A stretch of DNA of 64,000 nucleotides from Acidimicrobiia bacterium (GTDB taxonomy: Bacteria > Actinomycetota > Acidimicrobiia > Acidimicrobiales > Aldehydirespiratoraceae). Below, piece by piece: positions 23,551-30,864 of this stretch. Positions within the stretch are counted from its first letter, which is position 1, and every line of letters begins with the position of its first letter. The stretch spans positions 22,215 through 86,214 of the forward strand of contig JAJEEV010000050.1 of NCBI GenBank assembly GCA_022820805.1, read 5' to 3'. A model generated the notes under the pieces. That model saw nothing but the letters and a program-made list of their open reading frames with translations. It ran no database searches and was not told where the DNA came from. The translations under genes were made by a program, and so were the position numbers.

Positions 23551-24067
23551 AGTGGGAGGGGTCTTGGCGGGGGTCGGGGGTCTGGTTGATGGGGCAGTCG
23601 TTGGCGATCTCCAGTATCGCCAACGTCCGCCCGATGCCGACGCAGTAGCCGATCAGGGTGATCAGCTCCAGGATCTGCTGGTCGGTGAAGTGCTGCTTCA
23701 TCCGGGCCCAGTAGTCCTCGTCGTGCATCATGGCCTCGTGGTCCCAGCAGAACCGCTCGGCCGTCTCGGCCGCCAGCTTCTCGGCCTCGCTGAAGTCGTC
23801 GCTCTCGGCGTAGGTGGAGACCTGCTGGTAGAGGTCCTCTTCAAGTCCTTGCTGCATCGCCGATGCAGACCGGGTGTCGATTCAAATGTGGCACTGGTTG
23901 ATCTGGGCCACCCGCATGCGGGCGATCTCGCGGACCCGCACGTCCAGGGAGACCTTGGTGTAGAGCGCCTGGGCGGCGGCTCCCATGGCCATCCCCACGT
24001 CGGGCTGGAGGCTCCACATCCGGATGCGCTCGAGCCCTTCGCCGTCGGGGAAGTCGATGCGTGCCAT
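23537..24067 (-). CDS. CMD/AhpD-like protein with in-frame TGA at the second active-site Cys (candidate selenoprotein)
   Basis: Read through one TGA (complement of 23882-23884), this is a 176-residue carboxymuconolactone decarboxylase/AhpD-family protein of normal length. The first 61 residues end VREIARMRVAQINQCHI, then TGA, then IDTRSASAMQQGL and a complete C-terminal half. Homologues have CxxC here, so TGA replaces the second cysteine: C59-H-I-U62. Frame is continuous on both sides (no frameshift, no other stop). A perfect 7-bp hairpin starts 13 nt after the TGA. AhpD-like selenoproteins with CxxU are known from marine metagenomes. The alternative is a single nonsense mutation giving a pseudogene. 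It follows the DUF4242 gene by 28 bp. Confidence 0.72.
23852..23868 (-). promoter_or_regulatory. Candidate bacterial SECIS hairpin
   Basis: On the minus strand CTGCATC pairs with GATGCAG around a GGC loop, a perfect 7-bp stem. The stem starts 13 nt after the TGA, and the apical loop starts 20 nt after it, with G as its first base. Those values fit the published bacterial SECIS pattern (short stem, apical G, loop about 16-37 nt from UGA). CC and GG outside a 3x3 internal loop could extend the stem. Confidence 0.62.
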
Positions 24068-24095
24068 CGGCGGCTCTGTCCTGTCCGCTCAGCCG

Positions 24096-24380
24096 CTAGG
24101 GCTTCTCGGTCGTCGGGTCGATGATCTTGCCGACCTCGGTGACCACCGTCGCCGGGAAGCCGCTTCGCTCGGCGTGCTCGTCGATCAGCTCGGGGCTGTC
24201 GCACACATAGATGCAGAACGTCTTGTCGCCGGCGACGTAGCTGTGCTCCCACTGGATGGACTTGCCCTCGGACTGCATCGCCTTCAGGACCGAGTTGGAC
24301 TGCCCGGCCGCGGCCCGCAGCTGCTCGCGCTCGGCCGAGCCGATGTCAGGGATGTCCCGTTCGATTACGAAGCGCCGCAT
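24096..24380 (-). CDS. DUF4242 domain protein (SCO4226-like)
   Basis: This 94-residue protein begins MRRFVIERDIPDIGSAEREQ and has WEHSYVAGDKTFCIYVCDSP and IDEHAERSGFPATVV, the pattern of DUF4242. SCO4226 of Streptomyces, a member, binds nickel. It has a ferredoxin-like dimeric fold and probably acts in the cytosol. GGGGAGG precedes the ATG by 3-4 nt. A TAGAGT box about 26 nt before that suggests a leadered promoter. It is the first gene of a unit with the AhpD-like gene. Confidence 0.82.
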   Translation of the reverse strand: MRRFVIERDIPDIGSAEREQLRAAAGQSNSVLKAMQSEGKSIQWEHSYVAGDKTFCIYVCDSPELIDEHAERSGFPATVVTEVGKIIDPTTEKP

Positions 24381-24450
24381 AGTCCTCCCCTTCGGTACTC
24401 CTGGCCCGCGACTCTAATCCCCTGGAAGGTGTTGGAGCATCCTTCGGATG

Positions 24451-24479
24451 TAGACAACTACGCATGCATTTTGTAGACT
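24451..24479 (+). promoter_or_regulatory. Promoter of the MazEF-like operon
   Basis: TAGACA (24451-24456) and TAGACT (24474-24479) are separated by 17 nt, a standard -35/-10 layout, and the -10 ends 7 nt before the ATG at 24487. TGTAGAC occurs twice (24450-24456 and 24473-24479), a possible direct-repeat operator for the antitoxin. Confidence 0.6.
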
Positions 24480-24486
24480 CAACTGG

Positions 24487-24723
24487 ATGGCGACCACGAC
24501 GATCCGTATCGACACCGACACCCACGCCCGGCTCGTCGAGCTCAGCGATGCGGCCGGCGCCTCACTCATCGACACGGTGCGCGACGCCGTCGAGGCGCTG
24601 CGGCGCCAGCGGTTCGCCCGCCGGGTGATGGCCGAGATCGCCGAGTTGCGCAGCGATCCCGCAGCGTGGGCGGCGTATCTGGCCGATGCCGAGAGCACGT
24701 CGGTGACCGATGGCCTCGGTTGA
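24487..24723 (+). CDS. Ribbon-helix-helix antitoxin of a MazEF-like pair
   Basis: This 78-residue protein begins MATTTIRIDTDTHARLVELS, a ribbon-helix-helix DNA-binding strand and helix. It then has GASLIDTVRDAVEALRRQRF and an acidic tail with LRSDPAAWAAYLADAEST that should bind the toxin. It overlaps the toxin gene by 14 bp. The start is leaderless, 7 nt after TAGACT. Confidence 0.87.
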   Translation: MATTTIRIDTDTHARLVELSDAAGASLIDTVRDAVEALRRQRFARRVMAEIAELRSDPAAWAAYLADAESTSVTDGLG

Positions 24724-25048
24724 CGATCTCTGGCTGGTCGACTTTGGTGACCCCTATCCCGGTGAGCCCGCCACCGTTCGTCCCGCGCTCGTGATCGGGC
24801 CGCCGGACACGTTCGGCCCCGACTTCCCGTTCGTGATCGTGGCACCGCTGACGACAACCCGGCGCGGCCTGTCGCTGCATGTCGAGATCGAGTCGGACGT
24901 CGAAACTGGTCTCGACGAGACCAGCTATGCCCAGTGCGAGTTGATCCGGTCCATCAACCGCCGCCGTCTCGTGCACCGCCTGGGCCAGATCGACTCCAGC
25001 GCAAGCCATCAGGTCACTTCAGTCGTCAAGACGCTGCTCAACCACTGA
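24710..25048 (+). CDS. MazF/PemK-type endoribonuclease toxin
   Basis: This 112-residue protein matches the MazF/PemK family. It has the N-terminal WLVDFGDPYPGEPATVRPALVI (active-site arginine in the VRPALVI strand), then VIVAPLTTTRRG (Thr/Ser of the active site) and SYAQCELIRSINRRRL, and ends HQVTSVVKTLLNH. It would cleave single-stranded RNA at short sequence motifs. The partner antitoxin is encoded immediately upstream with overlap. Confidence 0.9.
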   Translation: MASVDDLWLVDFGDPYPGEPATVRPALVIGPPDTFGPDFPFVIVAPLTTTRRGLSLHVEIESDVETGLDETSYAQCELIRSINRRRLVHRLGQIDSSASHQVTSVVKTLLNH

Positions 25049-25108
25049 ACGTCGCCACCGCTCCCCCGCTGCGAGCCGGCGCTCCCGGGTTGCCAGCGGC
25101 CCGATGCC

Positions 25109-26023
25109 TCAGTCGGTGTCGATGTCGTAGTGGCGGGCCGGGCCTCGGGCGGTGTGGCTGACGTGGAAGCGCTGCAGCCCGTCGACCCGCTCGCTCATCC
25201 CGGCCGGGCTGAGGTCGCTCTCGGACGGATCGCGCACGCCGCGGAGGTAGTCCTTGGGGGCGATGTGGTCGACGAAGCCGAAGTTGGCCGAGCCGAGGGA
25301 GTATCCCATCAGCTCCTGGAGCTCGTCGGGCAGCGTTCGGGCCACCTCCTGGGTGGCGGCCAGGTACTGGTTCTCCTCCTGGCGCAGCCAGCCCAGCGAG
25401 TAGTGCAACGCCACGCCGGTGCGGGCTCGGTCCGACCGATTCGACCCTCCGCCGTGAATGGTGTTGCCGAGGTAGATGAGCACCGAGCCGGCCGACATCT
25501 CGGTGGCGACCACGTCGGATCGATTCGGCACCCGGTCGCTGGGCCAGCGATGGCTGCCCGGGCATACCCGGGTGCCGCCGTTCAGTCGGGTGAAGTCCGA
25601 GATCGCCCACATCGTGGCCACCGTCAGCGGTGGGCACGGGTTGGCGAAGGGATACACGGAGGTGTCTCGATGCAGCACCTGCGGGCGCTCGCCCGGCTCG
25701 AGGTGCATCACGCCGGTGTAGTGGAGCTGGTACCGCGCGCAGCTCGGCAGCAGGGCGTGATCGGCGACTGCGAGCACAAGGGGATGCATGATCAGCGCCT
25801 GCACTGCGGTCGACTTCGCGACGAGGGCTCCGAATCGCTTGGTGAGGCTGCCCATGAAATCCTCGTGACCGGTGTGGGCGGCATCGAGGAACGGCTGGAG
25901 GTCGGCGGCAACCGCGGCCACAGTGCCGGTGTCGACGGCATCGCGCACCACGGCGTACCCGTCGCGGGTCACCGCAGCGGCAACGTCGGAAGGGTCGGTG
26001 TCCGGTCCGAATACGGTCTCCAT
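25109..26023 (-). CDS. Phytanoyl-CoA dioxygenase (PhyH) family protein
   Basis: This 304-residue Fe(II)/2-oxoglutarate dioxygenase has the iron motif VLHRDTSVYPF (His-x-Asp, about residue 119) and the distal histidine in NTIHGGGSNRSDRART (about residue 194). The sequence GWLRQEENQYLA near residue 214 is shared with the PhyH protein at 11779, so the two are paralogues. It lies 2 bp after a cupin gene on the same strand and was probably cotranscribed with it. Substrate is unknown. Confidence 0.87.
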   Translation of the reverse strand: METVFGPDTDPSDVAAAVTRDGYAVVRDAVDTGTVAAVAADLQPFLDAAHTGHEDFMGSLTKRFGALVAKSTAVQALIMHPLVLAVADHALLPSCARYQLHYTGVMHLEPGERPQVLHRDTSVYPFANPCPPLTVATMWAISDFTRLNGGTRVCPGSHRWPSDRVPNRSDVVATEMSAGSVLIYLGNTIHGGGSNRSDRARTGVALHYSLGWLRQEENQYLAATQEVARTLPDELQELMGYSLGSANFGFVDHIAPKDYLRGVRDPSESDLSPAGMSERVDGLQRFHVSHTARGPARHYDIDTD

Positions 26024-26025
26024 GA

Positions 26026-26508
26026 TCAGCCCTGGGACTCCGCTCCGGTGCGCTCACCGGCCGGAATCCGCCGCCCCGTCGCGAACTGGTCGAGGATCCA
26101 GGTCGTCGCCGGGGAGTACACGTCGAGGAACACTGCGGGCTCGTCGCCGAGCACTCTGCCCCCGTGGGGCACGCCGCCTGGCGCGTACCAGCCGTCGCCC
26201 GGTCCGATCTCGCGGGTCTCGTCGCCGACCGTCAGCAGAAGGCGTCCCGACAGCAGCAGGCTGAACTGCTCATGGGGATGGCTGTGCATCTCATAGGTCG
26301 CGCCCGGCGCGTAGACCGCCCGGATGAGGTGCATGTGCTCGCCGGTCACGATCTGGGCGTCCACCTGCTCGTCGTCCCAGCGCACCGCATCGACTTCGTT
26401 CCAGCTGAAGATCCGCTGCGACGTGATCTCGGCACCGTGCTCGTTCAACCGCAGCTCGCTCGTGGTGCCCCCCTCGTCTGGCTGGTCATTGTCGCTGCCT
26501 GCCGACAA
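26026..26508 (-). CDS. Cupin domain-containing protein
   Basis: This protein of up to 160 residues has a single cupin barrel. Motif 1 is YEMHSHPHEQFSLLLSGRLLL (two histidines and Glu-like position) and motif 2 is GDGWYAPGGVPHGGRVLGDE. The start is uncertain: the TTG at 26508 gives the full length, but no ATG/GTG precedes the domain. It may bind a metal and act as a sugar, amine or acid isomerase or sensor. It is 2 bp upstream of the PhyH gene. The 286 bp between this gene and the sulfatase (26509-26794) contain no well-supported gene. Confidence 0.78.
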   Translation of the reverse strand: MSAGSDNDQPDEGGTTSELRLNEHGAEITSQRIFSWNEVDAVRWDDEQVDAQIVTGEHMHLIRAVYAPGATYEMHSHPHEQFSLLLSGRLLLTVGDETREIGPGDGWYAPGGVPHGGRVLGDEPAVFLDVYSPATTWILDQFATGRRIPAGERTGAESQG

Positions 26509-26721
26509 TACAGCCCGGGTCTTGGGGGTGCGGAGCGCCGTGGTGGCCTGGAAGCCCGAGCCTGGCCGCGCCCGCTCTGAGGCAGGCTGCGCTTGGCTGT
26601 CGTGCGGTGACCGGCGTCAACGGCGGGTGCGCGGTGCTCGACGCGATCATCGAGGGCGACACCGCCTTGGTTGACTCGGTCGACATGGGCGTCGCGCAGT
26701 GGGGCGAGTACTGGATCCCGC

Positions 26722-26749
26722 CGGCGCCGTTGCAGTGGGGTCCCGCGCA
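26722..26749. repeat. 28-bp direct repeat, left copy, flanking the sulfatase gene
   Basis: This segment is identical over 28 bp to 29252-29279 inside the rhodanese gene. On the minus strand both encode CAGPHCNGA, the rhodanese active-site loop. Only this loop is shared here, so it is a fragment of a rhodanese gene. Confidence 0.85.
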
Positions 26750-26794
26750 CTTCGATACCCTGCCCCGAGAGCTGAAGGGAGCGACTGGCGACCG

Positions 26795-29077
26795 ATGCCC
26801 GGGAGTGATCCTGAGATGCAGATCGGCCTGACGCTGGCCGATTCGTCGGCGTCGCGGCCACCGGACCCGTTCCGCCCGGGCGGGCCCAATGTCCTGCTGG
26901 TGGTGCTCGACGACTGCGGCTTCGCCCAGCTGGGGTGCTACGGCAGCCCCATCGCCACGCCCACCATCGACCGGCTCGCTGCCGAGGGGCTGCGGTACAC
27001 CAACTTCCACACCACCGCGTTCTGCTCTCCCACCCGGGCCTGCGTCCTCACCGGCCGCAACCACCACCGGGTCGGCATGGGAGGGTTCCCTGACCTGCCG
27101 CTCCCGTTCCCCGGATACACGGGAGTGATCCCGCCCGAGGCGGCTTCCCTTCCGGCGGTGCTCCGCGAGTCGGGCTGGGTGACGTGGGCCGTCGGCAAGT
27201 GGCATCTGACGCCGCGCGACCACCGCGGCCCCGCCGGGCCGTTCCACACCTGGCCCACCGGGCAGGGATTCGACCGGTACTACGGATTCCTCGGCGGCGA
27301 GGAGTCGCAGTGGACCCCCGACCTGGTGCGCGACCAGAGCTATGTCGACCCGCCCCGAACGCCGGAGCAGGGTTACCACTTCACCGAGGACATGGCCGAT
27401 GAGGCCATCGGCATGATCCGCGAACTGCGGCTGCACCAGCCCAGCCGGCCGTTCCTGCTCTACTGGGCCACCGCGGCGGTCCACGCCCCCCACCATGTGC
27501 ACGACGAGTGGATCAAGCCGTACGAGGGCGCGTTCGACGACGGCTGGGACGCGCTCCGTGAACGCACCCTGGCCCGCCAGATCGAGCTCGGCGTGGTGCC
27601 CGGCGGGACCGAGTTGAGCCCGCGGCCGGACTGGATCGAGGCTTGGGACGACCTCGACGCCAGCACCAAGCGGCTGTACGCGCGGCTCCAGGAGGTGTTC
27701 GCGGGCTTCCTGACCCATACCGATGCGCAACTGGGCCGGATCATCGACTGCCTCGACGATCTCGGCGAGCTCGACAACACCATCGTCATGGTGATGTCCG
27801 ACAACGGCGCTTCGGGTGAGGGCGGCCCCTACGGCTCGACCAACTACTTGACCCAGATCAACGGGGGAATCGAATCGCTCGATCGGCTGAAGGACACCGT
27901 GGACACCGCGGGCGGCCACCGGGGCTACAGCCACTACCCGTGGGGCTGGGCCCACGCCGGCAACACACCCCTGCGGCGCTGGAAGCGCTACACCCTGGAA
28001 GGCGGCGTCCGCGATCCGCTGATCGTCCGCTGGCCCGCGGCTGTCGCCGATCCTGGCGGGTTCCGCTCCCAGTACTGCCACGCCGTCGATGTCCTGCCGA
28101 CCGTGCTCGACCTGCTCGACGTCGAGATGCCGCCGTCCGTGCGCAGCGTGCCGCAGATGTCGCTGGACGGCCGCTCCATGGTCCCGTCGATCGCGGACGC
28201 CGGTTCAGGTGAGTTCCGCCCCACCCAGTACTACGAGTGCTGGGGCAGCCGGGCCATCTACCACGACGGCTGGAAGGCCGTGACCAACCACGTCAACCAG
28301 TTCAGCTCCTACGAGCGGGACATGATCGACGGCAGCGTCGACTTCCATGCCGATGAGTGGATGCTGTTCGACTCAGACCGGGACTTCGCCGAGTCCACGG
28401 ACCTGGCCGGCGCCCACCCGGAGCGGCTGGCCGAGCTTCAGGCCCGTTGGGATGCGGAGGCCGAGCGGAACGACGTGCTCCCTCTCCAGGACAGCCCGGC
28501 TTATCTCGAGCACCCGCACCTGATCTACATGCCCTTCGCGGGGTTCCGGCGCACCTATGAACTCCGCTGCGGGGAGCGCCTGAACTTCCAGGCCGGGCCG
28601 TTGATCCTCGGTGGTCTCAACATTGCGGCCGAACTCGACGGCGCCCTCGGCGACCGTGACGGGGTCATCGTCGAGCACGGCGACTGGACGGCCGGATGGG
28701 CGTGGGCAGCCCTGGGCGACGAGTTGGTGGCGTTCGTTCTCGCCCCCGACCGCGGGCTCCGCCGGTTCGCCGTGCCCCGGCCGGTGGGCGCCACCGAACT
28801 GGGGCTGAGGATCGCCGAAGTCGACGGCGGCAGCACGGTCGAGCAGTTCGCCGACGGCTCGTCGCTGGGGTCGACGACGATCGACGCCACCATCCCGTTC
28901 ATCTCCACCGCCAACGGCACCTGGACCACGGCCGGCTACAGCACCCCGTTCCCGGTCAGCGACGAGTACGAGCCGCCCCTGTCGATGCCCCATCTCCGGC
29001 GCATAATGATCGACACCGACACATCGAGTCTCCCGGGCCTCGACGACCTGTTCGACGACGTCATGCGCCACCAGTGA
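26795..29077 (+). CDS. Type I sulfatase (arylsulfatase family)
   Basis: This 760-residue protein is a formylglycine sulfatase. The FGly motif is Cys77-Ser-Pro-Thr-Arg81 in FCSPTRACVLTG. The metal-binding Asp-Asp is in LLVVLDDCGF (residues 39-40), and further ligands lie in GKWHLTP and VMSDNGASGEGGP. It would hydrolyse a sulfate ester. There is no signal peptide, so it acts in the cytosol; an FGly-generating enzyme must be encoded elsewhere. ATG 26795 (GAAGGGAG upstream) is preferred; ATG 26816 is an alternative. The last 170 residues form a beta-rich C-terminal extension. The gene is flanked by a 28-bp direct repeat. Confidence 0.9.
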   Translation: MPGSDPEMQIGLTLADSSASRPPDPFRPGGPNVLLVVLDDCGFAQLGCYGSPIATPTIDRLAAEGLRYTNFHTTAFCSPTRACVLTGRNHHRVGMGGFPDLPLPFPGYTGVIPPEAASLPAVLRESGWVTWAVGKWHLTPRDHRGPAGPFHTWPTGQGFDRYYGFLGGEESQWTPDLVRDQSYVDPPRTPEQGYHFTEDMADEAIGMIRELRLHQPSRPFLLYWATAAVHAPHHVHDEWIKPYEGAFDDGWDALRERTLARQIELGVVPGGTELSPRPDWIEAWDDLDASTKRLYARLQEVFAGFLTHTDAQLGRIIDCLDDLGELDNTIVMVMSDNGASGEGGPYGSTNYLTQINGGIESLDRLKDTVDTAGGHRGYSHYPWGWAHAGNTPLRRWKRYTLEGGVRDPLIVRWPAAVADPGGFRSQYCHAVDVLPTVLDLLDVEMPPSVRSVPQMSLDGRSMVPSIADAGSGEFRPTQYYECWGSRAIYHDGWKAVTNHVNQFSSYERDMIDGSVDFHADEWMLFDSDRDFAESTDLAGAHPERLAELQARWDAEAERNDVLPLQDSPAYLEHPHLIYMPFAGFRRTYELRCGERLNFQAGPLILGGLNIAAELDGALGDRDGVIVEHGDWTAGWAWAALGDELVAFVLAPDRGLRRFAVPRPVGATELGLRIAEVDGGSTVEQFADGSSLGSTTIDATIPFISTANGTWTTAGYSTPFPVSDEYEPPLSMPHLRRIMIDTDTSSLPGLDDLFDDVMRHQ

Positions 29078-29147
29078 CCTGGGTGGTGACGACGCAAGCA
29101 GCGCGTCGCTCACGCCGTCGCATCTACCCGGAGAGCGGTGCGGCGAG

Positions 29148-29555
29148 TCAAACCTGGGCGAGTTCGAAGCCCTCGTCGAGCCAGCCGATCTTGCCGCCGA
29201 TCATCTTCTTGACCGGCCGTCCCAGCCTGGCCAGGCGGGCGGCGGCCCTGTCGGCGCCGTTGCAGTGGGGTCCCGCGCAGTAGACCACGAACAGCGTGTC
29301 GACCGGATAGGGCGCAAGCGTCTGTTCATTCATGGTCGAGTGGTGCATGAAGATCGCCCCCGGGACATGGCCGGCGTCGAAGCCGGCCTGGTCGCCGTTG
29401 ACGTGAAGCAGGACGAAGTCCGGCGGGCCGTCCTTCATGGCCTCGTGCACATCCCAGCAGTCGGTCTCCAGCGCCAACAGCCGCTCGAAGTGTTCGGCCG
29501 CCACCGCAGGGCTCGCGGCCGGAATCTCGGACACGCTCGATGTCTTGGTGCTCAC
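29148..29555 (-). CDS. Single-domain rhodanese-like protein
   Basis: This 135-residue sulfurtransferase has the rhodanese fold: AHFERLLALETDCWDVHEAM, FVLLHVNGDQAGFDAGHVPGA and the active loop VVYCAGPHCNGADRA with the catalytic cysteine. The GTG at 29555, behind GGGAG, is preferred because family similarity begins there; a GTG at 29621 would add 22 residues. It would transfer sulfane sulfur to cyanide or a thiol acceptor in the cytosol. Its active-site codons are duplicated at 26722-26749 on the other side of the sulfatase. Confidence 0.86.
   Translation of the reverse strand: MSTKTSSVSEIPAASPAVAAEHFERLLALETDCWDVHEAMKDGPPDFVLLHVNGDQAGFDAGHVPGAIFMHHSTMNEQTLAPYPVDTLFVVYCAGPHCNGADRAAARLARLGRPVKKMIGGKIGWLDEGFELAQV
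29252..29279. repeat. 28-bp direct repeat, right copy (inside rhodanese gene)
   Basis: Identical to 26722-26749. This copy is in its natural place, encoding the rhodanese active-site loop, so it is probably the source of the left copy. Confidence 0.85.
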
Positions 29556-29652
29556 TTGGCCGGGTCTCCCTTCGAATATGGCTCTGATCGCATCGACCGT
29601 TCCTTCCTGGCGATCGAACACCGACGGCAGGAATGAGATTGAACGTCTGCGG

Positions 29653-29737
29653 TGTCGGAGGGGGGACTTGAACCCCCACGCCCTATTAGGGCACTAGCCC
29701 CTCAAGCTAGCGCGTCTGCCAATTCCGCCACTCCGAC
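29653..29737 (-). tRNA. tRNA-Leu (anticodon GAG)
   Basis: The minus strand folds as a class II tRNA. Acceptor arms GTCGGAG (5') and CTCCGAC (3') pair over 7 bp with discriminator A. The D arm has TGGCGGAATTGGCAGACGC. The anticodon stem is CTAGC/GCTAG with loop TTGAGGG, giving anticodon GAG. A long variable arm (GTGCCCTAATAGGGC) and the T arm GGGGGTTCAAGTCCCCC follow. CCA is not encoded. It lies between the rhodanese and DUF3467 genes. Confidence 0.95.
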
Positions 29738-29786
29738 GTGGGCGTCCGATGCTAGCGGCGGGCGTGCCCGCCACCACGGGCCGCGC

Positions 29787-29889
29787 TCAGCCGCAGCAGG
29801 TGTGCTCGAGGGAGTCGGCCCGCCACACCGACACGGTCTCGTAGCCCGCCAGCGAGGCGATGAACAGACCCGCCAGCGGGTGGGTTGCA
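29787..29889 (-). pseudogene. Possible C-terminal gene fragment
   Basis: A minus-strand frame reads HPLAGLFIASLAGYETVSVW and then RADSLEHTCCG before a TGA. It has a coding-like composition but no start codon that would give a complete protein. It is cut off near the promoter of the DUF3467 gene. It may be the end of a gene lost by deletion. Support is limited to composition. Confidence 0.25.
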
Positions 29890-29928
29890 CAAGGAGATGT
29901 CAACCCTGTAGAGTGCATGACATGACAT
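29885..29928 (+). promoter_or_regulatory. Promoter and ATGACAT-type operator of the DUF3467 gene
   Basis: TTGCAC (29885-29890) and TAGAGT (29909-29914) are 18 nt apart, and the -10 ends 7 nt before the ATG at 29922. ATGTCA (29897-29902) and two overlapping ATGACAT sites (29917-29928) form inverted and direct half-sites around the -10 box, suggesting an operator. Confidence 0.45.
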
Positions 29929-30215
29929 CAGACGATATAGTCATGAATGTCACATTCAATGAGTCAGTGCCCGCCGGAGGCACGTACGCCAACGGCGCGC
30001 TCGTATGGAACACACCCCATGAGTTCACCATCGACTTCACCTCGCACCGGTCGCCCACTCACGACGGCGACGCCCACGATGTGCTGGTGGTGGCCCGCAT
30101 GAAGATCCCGACCAGCGCCATGTTCCGGATCGTGCAGGCCATGTCGGCCAACATCGACCGGTACGAGCAGCAGTACGGGCCCATAACTCCGAGACCACCG
30201 AAGGAGGCACCATGA
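29922..30215 (+). CDS. DUF3467 domain-containing protein
   Basis: This 97-residue protein matches DUF3467: it has TYANGALVWNTPHEFTIDF, then VLVVARMKIPTSAMFRIVQA and NIDRYEQQYGPITPRPP at the end. The family is widespread and uncharacterised. The ATG at 29922 is set by the TAGAGT box 7 nt upstream; the longer open frame upstream runs over the tRNA region. It overlaps the next small gene by 4 nt (ATGA). Confidence 0.83.
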   Translation: MTSDDIVMNVTFNESVPAGGTYANGALVWNTPHEFTIDFTSHRSPTHDGDAHDVLVVARMKIPTSAMFRIVQAMSANIDRYEQQYGPITPRPPKEAP

Positions 30216-30385
30216 GCAACAACGGCAGCGGTCCGGCCTTCGCCGGTGCCGGACGCTTCGACTTCACCGTCAGGACTGGCGACAACCACGTCACGATCTC
30301 GCGGCCCGTCAGCCCCGAGGACGTCGACCGGGTGCGTCGCCAGCTCGCGGAGTGGGAGCGCCGCCGCCCCGCACAGCCCGCCTAG
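30212..30385 (+). CDS. Small hypothetical protein, 57 aa
   Basis: An ATG overlapping the DUF3467 stop, with a strong AAGGAGG 4 nt upstream, opens a 57-residue frame. The protein begins MSNNGSGPAFAGAGRFDFTV and ends [20 protein letters not shown]. It has a beta strand followed by one amphipathic helix. The family is not recognised. Its TAG stop is the first CTAG of repeat copy 2, so the repeat provides the end of this gene. Confidence 0.65.
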   Translation: MSNNGSGPAFAGAGRFDFTVRTGDNHVTISRPVSPEDVDRVRRQLAEWERRRPAQPA

Positions 30386-30532
30386 AGGCCGAGCGGATAG
30401 GCACGCGAATCCCGCTCATACGGCGCGAGGCCGTGGCCCGAGCGGCCCGTGAGCGCAGCGAACAAGAGCGGGAATGACACCGCAGCACGGCGACCGATTC
30501 TCACCTATCCGCGTAGCCCCTTAGCCGTCTCG
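30382..30532 (+). repeat. Dispersed repeat, copy 2 of 3
   Basis: This copy aligns without gaps to copies 1 and 3. Arms are GCGGATAGG (30393-30401) and CCTATCCGC (30504-30512). The 62-nt core is 30417-30478. The left CTAG gives the stop codon of the upstream small gene. The copy lies just before the Phd-PIN operon. Confidence 0.85.
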
Positions 30533-30558
30533 ACCGCGGGAAGCCGAGTGAGCAGAGT

Positions 30559-30577
30559 TGTGCTACCGTGTAGCACA
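30559..30577 (+). promoter_or_regulatory. phd-PIN operator with embedded -10 box
   Basis: TGTGCTA and TAGCACA form a perfect 7-bp inverted repeat around CCGTG. The TACCGT -10 box (30564-30569) lies inside it and ends 7 nt before the ATG at 30577. Binding of a Phd/YefM dimer here would block transcription. Confidence 0.6.
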
Positions 30578-30864
30578 TGGAGCAGATCGGAGTGCGCGAA
30601 CTGCGTCAGCACGCCAGTCGCTGGCTGCGGCGCGTCGCGGAGGGCGAGACCTATGAGATCACGGTGCGGGGGGTGCCCGTGGCCCGACTGAGTCCTGTGG
30701 CACCGCCGGACGGCGTCCTGGAGCGACTGGCCGCCGAGGGGCTGGTCACGCTCGCGACCGCGAATCTCGATGAGGTGATGGAGAGGATCGGACCGATAGA
30801 GCTCCCGCCCGGCGAGCAAACGCCCACCGAGCGACTGGCCGAACTCCGCCGCGATGAGCGGTGA
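30577..30864 (+). CDS. Phd/YefM-family antitoxin
   Basis: This 95-residue protein begins MEQIGVRELRQHASRWLRRV and continues EGETYEITVRGVPVARLSPV, the Phd/YefM dimerisation and DNA-binding fold. The C-terminal part (LDEVMERIGPIELPPGEQT) would neutralise the PIN toxin. It overlaps the toxin gene by 11 bp. The whole pair is bracketed by two direct copies of the dispersed repeat. Confidence 0.88.
   Translation: MEQIGVRELRQHASRWLRRVAEGETYEITVRGVPVARLSPVAPPDGVLERLAAEGLVTLATANLDEVMERIGPIELPPGEQTPTERLAELRRDER

Noticed and set aside
23882..24067. Separate 61-aa and 106-aa genes for the CMD/AhpD-like protein
   Set aside because: Both halves are in the same frame with only a TGA between them. The second ATG is an internal methionine, and neither half is a complete fold.
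26607..26831. A 74-codon plus-strand frame before the sulfatase
   Set aside because: The GTG start has no ribosome binding site, the frame runs over the 28-bp rhodanese repeat and overlaps the sulfatase start, and no family is recognisable.
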